In this document: one piece after another, positions 11,033 to 20,624 of the stretch
How the letters are laid out: each line of letters starts with the position of its first letter
Position numbering within the stretch: the first letter of the stretch is position 1
Assembly (NCBI GenBank): GCA_900660155.1
Contig: CABFPE010000743.1
Location: 225,225 to 267,315, forward strand
From: Hofstenia miamia
Taxonomy: Eukaryota; Xenacoelomorpha; Acoela; Hofsteniidae
Reading direction: 5' to 3'
DNA: 42,091 bases
Made by a program: the position numbers and the translations under genes
The notes under the pieces: model-generated
Database searches by the model: none
What the model was told of the DNA's origin: nothing
Seen by the model: only the letters and a program-made list of their open reading frames with translations

Positions 11033-11142
11033 GTCGTCATGTATATGTATATGGTAGGTCACATTAAAATGTATTGTAATTTCTATTATGTTGTGTAATG
11101 TAAACTGTTACCAAGTTACCGAACAGGTGAAAATATATTATA

Positions 11143-11174
11143 CAGGGTGCCCATCAAAAATCGACACAATTTGC
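11143..11174 (+). repeat. Left terminal inverted repeat of the DD37D transposon
   Basis: 32 bp, identical as reverse complement to 12524-12555. Homology between the two ends stops sharply at base 33. Confidence 0.95.
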
Positions 11175-11220
11175 TTCAACAACGTTTATGTACAAAAGTC
11201 AAGATCGCATACAAAGTTCA

Positions 11221-12354
11221 TTATAAAGTGTGTTCGAAGTGTCCACCTTGCATTTCAATACAGCTGCGCAAGCGTGGAATCCAGCTGGCACAAGCTTTCT
11301 GCACAGTCCTCATGGGGATCGCATTCCAACAGTCAATGAGAGTTGCTTTGAGTTGATTGATGTCATCAATATGTGTCCGGTTGTCTGCGATGCTGGCAAG
11401 AAGAATTCCCCAAAGACTGTAGTCGAGAACATTTAAGTCTGGACTCTTGGCTGGCCATTGTTGAGGTGTTATGAAGTCAGGCGTGTTACGTCCTAACCAT
11501 TCAACGGCCGACCGCGCTGTATGTGCCTTTGCTCCGTCTTGCTGCCATGTCCAAGAGTTGCCGTTCATGACTGCGTTGATGTCGTCAAACATCATTGGAC
11601 ACATTTCTTCTGTGTAGACCAGCTGGTTAACAGTCTTTTTCTTCTTACGGTAAACAGGGATATCTTCCTGATCGCTCGCGTGTCCTTCGATGAATCGAAG
11701 TTCAGTCTTGCCATGCCAAGACACTGCAGCGTAGCACATTATGGAAAGCTGTTGCTTGTCGACCTGCACCACAAGATCTTCAGCGGGGATGTCAGTTTTG
11801 AGTCGAACCTCTCGATATATCCGCTCATTCTGTCGGTTCAATGGTGGCGAGAGACTGAAAGAAGCCTCATCTGAGAACCAAATGTTCTTCCAAGAATCAC
11901 TAAAACGGTGGAGCAATGCTGACGCTTTGTCAGTTCTGGCTTCACGATGAGTTGTCGTCAGCTTATGACATTGCACACGTCGAAAGCATTTGAGTTGTGA
12001 CTGCTGCAATACACTGAACACAGTTCCCTTTGATACACCCAATTCGGATGCAATTTGCCTCTGAGACGAATGCCGCCGACTTTTGTCCGGAGGAGTAACT
12101 GCCAGAGTGACGATGCGTTCTTTCACTGGTGTTGTTGCGACGTTGGAAGTCTTACCAGTCCCAGGCTGACGATGAATGGCTTCCGCTGAACTTTTTCGTT
12201 TCATTGTTCGATACACGCGGTCCATTTGGGTTTTACTGATCTCGCCGAAGAAGTTGGGCAAAATTTCAGCACATCTTGTGTGGCCCCATGTTGGCTGTTC
12301 TTCTTTAAACAAGACTATCACCTGCCTTTGAAAATCGGTTAGGTGTGTCATCAC
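11221..12354 (-). CDS. DD37D transposase, Tc1/mariner superfamily
   Basis: A 377-residue intact protein that should bind the 32-bp terminal repeats and cut and paste the element at TA. Residues about 5-60 and 95-125 form the DNA-binding half; a helix-turn-helix is visible around S-S-Q-R-Q-I-A-S-E-L-G-V-S-K-G. The catalytic RNase H-like half has the first Asp in W-F-S-D-E-A-S-F (D162), the second in W-Q-Q-D-G-A-K-A-H (D273) and the third in S-P-D-L-N-V-L-D-Y (D311). The last two are separated by 37 residues, giving the DD37D signature associated with the maT-like branch rather than DD34D mariner or DD34E Tc1. Length is normal for the superfamily. The start is the first of two adjacent Met codons. 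Translation ends at TAA about 50 bp inside the left terminal repeat. No frameshift or stop is present, so it could be functional. Confidence 0.93.
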   Translation of the reverse strand: MMTHLTDFQRQVIVLFKEEQPTWGHTRCAEILPNFFGEISKTQMDRVYRTMKRKSSAEAIHRQPGTGKTSNVATTPVKERIVTLAVTPPDKSRRHSSQRQIASELGVSKGTVFSVLQQSQLKCFRRVQCHKLTTTHREARTDKASALLHRFSDSWKNIWFSDEASFSLSPPLNRQNERIYREVRLKTDIPAEDLVVQVDKQQLSIMCYAAVSWHGKTELRFIEGHASDQEDIPVYRKKKKTVNQLVYTEEMCPMMFDDINAVMNGNSWTWQQDGAKAHTARSAVEWLGRNTPDFITPQQWPAKSPDLNVLDYSLWGILLASIADNRTHIDDINQLKATLIDCWNAIPMRTVQKACASWIPRLRSCIEMQGGHFEHTL

Positions 12355-12523
12355 TGCGGCGGCTGAAATGAAGAAATGAAGTGCAGTATCAACGAAACAC
12401 TGATATTATTCTATTCTTTCTCGTATTTCATTGCACAGTTCCTATCGACCAATCAAAATCGATTCCTGATCGCGCCGTATGACTGATGAAAGCATGACAT
12501 ACTGTCGCTGCAAAATTTGTATG

Positions 12524-12555
12524 GCAAATTGTGTCGATTTTTGATGGGCACCCTG
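12524..12555 (-). repeat. Right terminal inverted repeat of the DD37D transposon
   Basis: 32 bp, the mirror of 11143-11174, followed directly by the TA target duplication (12556-12557). Confidence 0.95.
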
Positions 12556-12724
12556 TATGTACAAAAATGACAGCAGAGTATTTAGTTTAATTTTGATGTT
12601 CACATATTTGATTGTTTTGACCTTAAAACCATATTAAATAATTGCACATCTCGGGGTTTCCAGGTCTTTTTCGGGCATTCATCAGTCATACATATTGAAG
12701 TCTCTCAAAATTCAGTATTTATAA

Positions 12725-13724
12725 NNNNNNNNNNNNNNNNNNNNNNNNNNNNNNNNNNNNNNNNNNNNNNNNNNNNNNNNNNNNNNNNNNNNNNNNNNNN
12801 NNNNNNNNNNNNNNNNNNNNNNNNNNNNNNNNNNNNNNNNNNNNNNNNNNNNNNNNNNNNNNNNNNNNNNNNNNNNNNNNNNNNNNNNNNNNNNNNNNNN
12901 NNNNNNNNNNNNNNNNNNNNNNNNNNNNNNNNNNNNNNNNNNNNNNNNNNNNNNNNNNNNNNNNNNNNNNNNNNNNNNNNNNNNNNNNNNNNNNNNNNNN
13001 NNNNNNNNNNNNNNNNNNNNNNNNNNNNNNNNNNNNNNNNNNNNNNNNNNNNNNNNNNNNNNNNNNNNNNNNNNNNNNNNNNNNNNNNNNNNNNNNNNNN
13101 NNNNNNNNNNNNNNNNNNNNNNNNNNNNNNNNNNNNNNNNNNNNNNNNNNNNNNNNNNNNNNNNNNNNNNNNNNNNNNNNNNNNNNNNNNNNNNNNNNNN
13201 NNNNNNNNNNNNNNNNNNNNNNNNNNNNNNNNNNNNNNNNNNNNNNNNNNNNNNNNNNNNNNNNNNNNNNNNNNNNNNNNNNNNNNNNNNNNNNNNNNNN
13301 NNNNNNNNNNNNNNNNNNNNNNNNNNNNNNNNNNNNNNNNNNNNNNNNNNNNNNNNNNNNNNNNNNNNNNNNNNNNNNNNNNNNNNNNNNNNNNNNNNNN
13401 NNNNNNNNNNNNNNNNNNNNNNNNNNNNNNNNNNNNNNNNNNNNNNNNNNNNNNNNNNNNNNNNNNNNNNNNNNNNNNNNNNNNNNNNNNNNNNNNNNNN
13501 NNNNNNNNNNNNNNNNNNNNNNNNNNNNNNNNNNNNNNNNNNNNNNNNNNNNNNNNNNNNNNNNNNNNNNNNNNNNNNNNNNNNNNNNNNNNNNNNNNNN
13601 NNNNNNNNNNNNNNNNNNNNNNNNNNNNNNNNNNNNNNNNNNNNNNNNNNNNNNNNNNNNNNNNNNNNNNNNNNNNNNNNNNNNNNNNNNNNNNNNNNNN
13701 NNNNNNNNNNNNNNNNNNNNNNNN
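12725..13724. other. Assembly gap of exactly 1000 N
   Basis: A fixed-length N run joins two contigs. The sequence after it restarts at a position equivalent to 5517, so the true relation of the contigs is overlap rather than a gap. Open frames reported across the N run are meaningless. Confidence 0.98.
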
Positions 13725-16700
13725 AGAAGAAACTACATTTCGAATATCACATGTTAACAGCGGTGTTGTAGCATGATACAAATAGAACAAGTTATTTAAT
13801 TATACTTTGAAACAATCTAAAAAACAGATTTCATGTTGAAGCACATGACAGCAGTATAATTAATATTTGGGAAAATAAATATTTGAAACAGGATTGATAA
13901 TTGACAGAGGATGAAATGGTCAGGCAAAAGAATGACGAGACAGCTGAAATCATTCAAATTTTAGTAGAAGATGACCAACCAACATCAAGCAGGAGATTCA
14001 GTAAGGAACTTTATCCACCAAGAACAACTCTACATGCGAAATTAAATATCTTCAAATGAAACCTTGGGAACCCAATTTCTGACACACGATTTGAACCATG
14101 GTGAATGCTGTACTTCCATTCTTGAAAATTACAATTGTATTTATCAGACAAATTAATTATTTATCCCGCGATCCAACAAGAATTCCTTCTATTGGTAATA
14201 AGTGATTGAAAATCACCCACGTTCCATGATATGGGCGGCAATAGCTTTTGACTTGAACACTTAATTAGTCAGTATTAAATTGATAGATGAATAAAGTACA
14301 ACCGGTGTCTCTAAATAATCAATGATGAGTTGATACTAAATTTAGAGGGACATGGTTTTCATGAAACTTGTTCGCCTCAGCACACTGTCAACACAGCTTG
14401 CGCATCCGCAATACACACTTTCAAGACAGATGACTCGGTGTATTTAAGCCCACTTTGTGTGGCATCATAAGCAGAATCTGTCAAAAGACCTAACAAAGCA
14501 CTGATGTCATCAAAGCCGTGGTTACAGAAGTTTTCCAGAAATCAACCGCAATTATAGCTTTCATTCTAAAAAGAATACATGATCTCACATTTTGCAAAAT
14601 CATATAAGAAAATTCTTCAATTTGGCAATCTTCTTTAAAGACGGCTTAAAAACAGAATCAGAGATTGAATCATTATGGCCAAGTGTCTGATATTAGGAAC
14701 ATTTGCAAGAAAATGCATTTCTAATTCTTAAAAATATAATACTCCCCATAATATGTAACTTTTACGAAGCAAATAATGAAATTGTAACTTACGCCAAATT
14801 GAAATGTGACACAATGTGGCGCTCATGCAAATTCACGAGAACATCAGATCAAAACGGAAAATTGGAAATCATGGAATTATTGAAGCATAGACATAAATAA
14901 AAGCTGCGGAAGTCAATAAAATGCGTAGGTCAGAGTATTCCAGTAATTGATGAAATACATTACCCATATTAATACGAAGTGGAATAAGAAAATAATAAAA
15001 AAACTATAATAAAAATTTAAAGTTTGCGCCTAGATGAAAATTTTTCTTAACTCCAAATTACTAAGTGCTTGATTGCAGAACCCTGATGATAATAAGGTCG
15101 ACACAATGAGAAAATTTGGATTCTTCTTTTGGCTAACATCTAAAAGACTTTAACTTGGTGCTACGTAAATGCAATAATGCTTTATCGATATGACAAAATA
15201 TGAAATTCTCTTAGAGAAGTCAGCAAAAACAATAATGCACGAACCAAAGAGATATCCACTATTATTCCAAAGTTAAAACAAGTTAAAAGATTTATGAGAT
15301 TCTGATCTCAGGAAATGTTGGTAGGCACCATGATGGCTGTAGAACAACTTAGAAATCTTCGAATCACTTTTGATAACAAGCAGTTAAACAAAGTAATTCG
15401 AGAATATCATTTCGTCTACATCAGCAAGTGCCAACTCAAATTATTCGAGTATCACTGTGTCAATAGGATATTTGCTAAAGAAAGAAGCGTTATTTCAATG
15501 GAGGAAACAAAAATATAAAAGGACAAATAAATGTCGCATTTCAACGACAACATTACGCTGTTCATTAAGGAAAAATAAGCAACAAAACTGAAAACATACA
15601 TGTTACCAGAAAATAAACCCGTAGCATATGTAGTCCGCTTTATGAAAATTTGTAGCGAAAAGAAGACATTGGAAATGCACTTACAAAACAGTTTAGAGAA
15701 AGTTTGTTTTGTTAAAGAAACACCAATAATCAAAGATGACAAATAGGAAAAGAGCTCTTGTTATCTGATGACTTATCAAGAATCTACTCCCTCCAGATGA
15801 AAATAAAAAGAAAACAAAATGCGCTGTCATCAAATATGGGACCTGAATCTTCATGGTTTATAAAATGCCCGAAACCCTATTTTACAGGAAGTAAACTTTG
15901 GTTTTCAGGCAATGAGGTACCCTGGTTCCTCCTTTCTTTATTCCATTCACTGAAATTTAAGCAGTAATGTGCAGTATTCCAAACTATTCTGATGACACAC
16001 ATTTATTCGGAAAGCTATCAAGAAGGTTGCTAAACCAGTACCCAATATTATTGATACAGACTCGTTCACTTTTACAGTTGTTACAAAGCAGAGAAAGAAA
16101 AAGCTTATGCTCTGTAACATTATGCGAGACTATCACCAGCTCAATTTCTCAAATCAATATGTTAATCCTATTGAATATGCGTCCCCCTCAGTACCCAATA
16201 CTATGGATGGGATTCCATCAATTCCAGTATAAAAGACGTTGAACTACTCTTTCTCTTGGAATCTACCACATTTCCCAGCCAGTCTCTCAACTTGTTCTAA
16301 GAAATCAAAATTGAAGTCCAAATCAGAACAGCAGGGAAATAAGAAGCACTAAATCTTTGTTATATCTCCTCGATTGGATTTTACCATCTCGTCTGCAGGT
16401 GTCAATTTCATTACTGGCTCAGTAATTTCTTGCTTACAACCAGGTCGCTTGGTCACTCCATCTTTATCCCCAACTACTTAAGTATACATTTGGAACAATC
16501 TTAGTACCAATTCAGCTTTAACTCCAGAGAGTTCTTTCATGGATGACATTTCTGCATCACCGCCTCTACCTGTTCCGAATGCTCTACTTTCTTCAACATT
16601 ACTTTAATTAATTCTGTTTTATGGAGGATCTCAGCCCCACCCACTCATACATCTCAATATCTTGCAGCACATCAATTATCTCACTATGTGGTTACCAGAT

Positions 16701-17893
16701 TCAGTGCAGCAGACCTTTTTTTAATTATAATTATTATGTCTTCCTGTCCAGTCTGCTGCAACAACAGATCCTGCCTTTGTTAGCTCAATTGTTTAAGCGA
16801 TATTCTGTTTTACTTAATGATGAACAAGACAATGAAAATAACCAAGATGATATTGCAGAGGCGAACATAAAAGTTAACATGGGCTTCCGGCCTGCAATTC
16901 TAACTTCATTGCTTTCATACGAATACAAGATAAATAAAGAAACTAAAAATATTACAATGCTTGAAGTCATATAAACAGTTTTGAGTCGTTGTTGGCGCTT
17001 TGTAGCAAAGGCCTCATTTGAACACTTTGATAATTCAGCTTCGTAAATGTCACAGGTCATTCGCTTATGTGTTTTTACTCTCCAATTTTACATGGTAAAG
17101 TAGGTAGGCAAATGAGTTTCTTTGGATCATTTTAAAAGCAATTTCAATTTCATAGTTATGGTATTTCTTCTTTGGTAAAAAAAACTTTGCAAAGCTTGTT
17201 TTTTGATTTGTTCAAATAGGCAAAATTGCAAATTTAGAAAAAACTGAATTTCCAAAGCCTAGCCGCAAAACACTATTTCCAATGAGTGAGCTTTATGATT
17301 GTGGCTAGTTACTGTTTTGTCAGACGATAATCAGGGTAACATGCTGCAACGCGAACCACAGTATTAAATCTAAAATATTTGCGAATAATACTTGATATCC
17401 TACAATTGAAATTTAAGTAATGGTCAGTTCTCGATAACTGAAACATTTACATTAAAGCATTCTGTCTTGTGAAAAAGTTGTAATAATAACCAATTAAATC
17501 CACTAAATTCATCTTTGATTGGCCAGGTGATCCCGGTCTACTAATTGGAACAATTTGTCTATTTGATGACTTGTATTTTTCAACACGTCAATATGAAGCA
17601 AAAATTCGTATTTTCACACCCGACATGCAAATTTAATGTCACCACGATCAATTAAATACACGGGCTACATGCCTGTCAACAATAACTCTCAAGTATACTT
17701 GTGAGCATCAGTACGCAGTTTTCACGACGCACAAATCAATCTGTAATAATTATTAAGTATTTTCGCTTCCCATTGACAGGCATTGTCGTCATGTATATGT
17801 ATATGGTAGGTCACATTAAAATGTATTGTAATTTCTATTATGTTGTGTAATGTAAACTGTTACCAAGTTACCGAACAGGTGAAAATATATATA
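13725..17893. repeat. Duplicated block, copy 2, with a 1456-bp deletion
   Basis: Near-identical to 5517-11142. Relative to copy 1 it lacks 9054-10509 (1456 bp), with a 4-bp CCTA microhomology at the junction (17258-17261). After that the offset changes from 8208 to about 6752. The intact genomic bases at 17342-17358 reveal the adapter artefact in copy 1. No gene is supported in it beyond what is said for copy 1. Confidence 0.9.
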
Positions 17894-18508
17894 CAGGGTG
17901 CCCATCAAAAATCGACACAATTTGCTTCAACAACGTTTATGTACAAAAGTCAAGATCGCATACAAAGTTCATTATAAAGTGTGTTCGAAGTGTCCACCTT
18001 GCATTTCAATACAGCTGCGCAAGCGTGGAATCCAGCTGGCACAAGCTTTCTGCACAGTCCTCATGGGGATCGCATTCCAACAGTCAATGAGAGTTGCTTT
18101 GAGTTGATTGATGTCATCAATATGTGTCCGGTTGTCTGCGATGCTGGCAAGAAGAATTCCCCAAAGACTGTAGTCGAGAACATTTAAGTCTGGACTCTTG
18201 GCTGGCCATTGTTGAGGTGTTATGAAGTCAGGCGTGTTACGTCCTAACCATTCAACGGCCGACCGCGCTGTATGTGCCTTTGCTCCGTCTTGCTGCCATG
18301 TCCAAGAGTTGCCGTTCATGACTGCGTTGATGTCGTCAAACATCATTGGACACATTTCTTCTGTGTAGACCAGCTGGTTAACAGTCTTTTTCTTCTTACG
18401 GTAAACAGGGATATCTTCCTGATCGCGCCAAATTTGTGATGAGAGCATGACATACTGTCGCTGCAAAATTTGTATGGCAAATTGTGTCGATTTTTGATGG
18501 GCACCCTG
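17894..18508 (-). mobile_element. Internally deleted derivative of the DD37D transposon
   Basis: 615 bp with both 32-bp terminal repeats (17894-17925, 18477-18508). The left part is the same as 11143-11675, then the sequence jumps to the equivalent of 12474. The junction is TTCCTGATCGC (18416-18426), an 11-bp direct repeat that occurs twice in the full element (11665-11675 and 12463-12473). Deletion of one repeat plus the 798 bp between them gives exactly 615 bp. The transposase loses its N-terminal half, including D162, so the element is non-autonomous. The left flank is TA but the right flank is CA. The right end also has substitutions not seen in the full copy. Confidence 0.85.
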
Positions 18509-18745
18509 CATAAACTTTGAAACATTAAATAATACGTAGCAGATTATTTGTTACGTACTAAATATGCCTTATGACTGTTCGACAGAAATCGCAAAATAAA
18601 ATATCGAATACATCTATTAGCAATGTTTGAAATTTTGCAAAATGTCAAACAGGAATTATGTAGCATAGCGACGGGAACGAGAATTCGAATATTGCTATTG
18701 CATTTTAAAAATTCCCGCAATGTAATTTCTATGCAAATCTATTTC
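18509..18745. other. Unique AT-rich segment between transposon fragments
   Basis: 237 bp with no coding signal. It does not match the right flank of the full transposon (12556-12724), although the left flanks of both transposon copies are the same locus. Confidence 0.5.
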
Positions 18746-18746
18746 N
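18746..18746. other. Single-N contig join
   Basis: One isolated N. Sequence resumes inside the transposon, and the join is not a natural element boundary. Confidence 0.85.
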
Positions 18747-19266
18747 ACAGCTGCGCAAGCGTGGAATCCAGCTGGCACAAGCTTTCTGCACAGTCCTCAT
18801 GGGGATCGCATTCCAACAGTCAATGAGAGTTCTTTCACTGGTGTTGTTGCGACGTTGGAAGTCTTACCAGTCCCAGGCTGACGATGAATGGCTTCCGCTG
18901 AACTTTTTCGTTTCATTGTTCGATACACGCGGTCCATTTGGGTTTTACTGATCTCGCCGAAGAAGTTGGGCAAAATTTCAGCACATCTTGTGTGGCCCCA
19001 TGTTGGCTGTTCTTCTTTAAACAAGACTATCACCTGCCTTTGAAAATCGGTTAGGTGTGTCATCACTGCGGCGGCTGAAATGAAGAAATGAAGTGCAGTA
19101 TCAACGAAACACTGATATTATTCTATTCTTTCTCGTATTTCATTGCACAGTTCCTATCGACCAATCAAAATCGATTGATCACGCGCCGTATGACTGATGA
19201 AAGCATGACATACTGTCGCTGCAAAATTTGTATGGCAAATTGTGTCGATTTTTGATGGGCACCCTG
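18747..19266 (-). mobile_element. Second deleted DD37D transposon fragment, left end missing
   Basis: It begins inside the transposase 3' part (equivalent to about 11261) and runs to the equivalent of 11344. It then jumps to 12120, with only GTT as microhomology (775 bp lost), and continues through the transposase N-terminus to the right terminal repeat (19235-19266) and a TA. A frame of 89 codons (18797-19066) is the N-terminus of the transposase, cut at the deletion. It is a different deletion from that in 17894-18508. The missing left end is due to the contig join, so the true structure is unknown. Confidence 0.8.
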
Positions 19267-19268
19267 TA

Positions 19269-20624
19269 TATATATATATGGACTTCGTGAAAAAATTGAA
19301 AACGTGCAATGAGTTATTTTGTAAAGATAAATTCAAGAAAAGTTGACACTGCAAGCATATTAAAAAACATGAACATTTGATTTGTTTAAATTTTAAAAAA
19401 TCAATCCACTTTCAAATATTAAACAACACGTTATTGATAAATTCGCAATGGGAAAGATTTTCGAATATTGAGAAAGCATTTACAGTTCACATGTATTGTA
19501 AAAATTAGATGCAGCCTTTGGTCAACTCAATAGTCATTCATATTATTCAGAAAACCTGAGAAAGTCAGGAATAATGATATCAAAACAGTTAAAAATAATA
19601 CGATAGCACAATTGAAAGACGAGATGATAGTGAATGTATAAAATTTATCTAACATACTTTTGAGAGTTATTTGGCTTTTATTACTTATCCCGGATTTCAC
19701 TGACATTTTCCTTTAGATCATCTAAGCAGCATTAGGAGCTAACCAACATCTACCACATCACAGGATCGCCCGTTTGATCAAAGATTTTGAGAAGATATAA
19801 CACAGAATTGAAAATTCTAGTAACGCCATTGTGTCACCCGCTGCTTCCTATATTTAATTCATACTTTTAAATACTCATTACCATTCATGCTCTGATATTT
19901 TCATTGAAACAAATACGGTGTTTTTTACATTTACACAAACAAATTTGTGATATGATCATATGCAAGATAAACATCTATACAGCTATTTTCTATATTGTAT
20001 ATAATGGATATTTATGACAGCTAATCTTACTGTTACACTATTACCCTGAACTGCCTGTAGAGTGAGGTAGCCTTGAAACCCATATAGAAATTTATAACTT
20101 AGTTTGATTTGTTATTCATAATATACAGTACAGGGCACACATACAACTTAATATAAAAGCATAACGGGAACTAAGGCAGATTTCCGAAATGGCGAAACGA
20201 TCAATTTTGAAAATGTAATTATAACGACAATTACATTCTAGAAACATCCTATTTTATGCGCCGTTCTAATGAATACAGCTTTTTAAGCAACAGAAGGGCT
20301 TTGTGCTTCAATATCTTAAAAAATATCTTCCTCTCAACATATTCTGACTCTTGACAGGATTTATAATGAGAATAAGCTCTTTTCGGTGGGAACATGATTT
20401 GAAATTAAACTCCCATAGCAAGCCTAAAATTCGCAATTTTTAGGGTTTAACATAAAACTTCTAATTTTCAATGAAATTCGAAAGAAAAATTTCATTTGCT
20501 CAGAGTTGCATTTATAAGTAAATCGGATGTTTCACATTAGGCAAAAATAATTCAAATTCGCAAGCAATACAGTGAAGAATCACTATACGTGAATTTAAAA
20601 AATTAGCAATCACATGAAACATAC
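19269..20624. other. Non-coding, probably intron of the minus-strand gene
   Basis: After a short TA run (19267-19279) no coding frame or RNA gene is seen. The first 20-30 bp next to 20625 carry the donor splice site of exon B on the minus strand. Confidence 0.55.

Larger units (their letters stand above)
11143..12555 (-). mobile_element. Complete Tc1/mariner-superfamily transposon, DD37D type
   Basis: The 1413-bp element has perfect 32-bp terminal inverted repeats (11143-11174 and 12524-12555) beginning CAGGGTGCCCATCAAAAATC. It is flanked by TA on both sides (11141-11142 and 12556-12557), the target duplication diagnostic of the IS630-Tc1-mariner superfamily. It holds one transposase gene on the minus strand (11221-12354) that fills most of the element. 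Perfect ends, intact target duplication and an unbroken gene suggest recent insertion. Two internally deleted derivatives lie at 17894-18508 and 18747-19266. Confidence 0.95.

Noticed and set aside
11521..11874. Plus-strand frames inside the transposon (also 11230-11436, 11741-11950 and copies near 17900-18190)
   Set aside because: They are antisense shadows of the transposase gene, which has clear motifs on the other strand.
12705..13790. Long open frame of 361 codons on the minus strand
   Set aside because: Almost entirely the 1000-N gap; undefined bases cannot support a protein.
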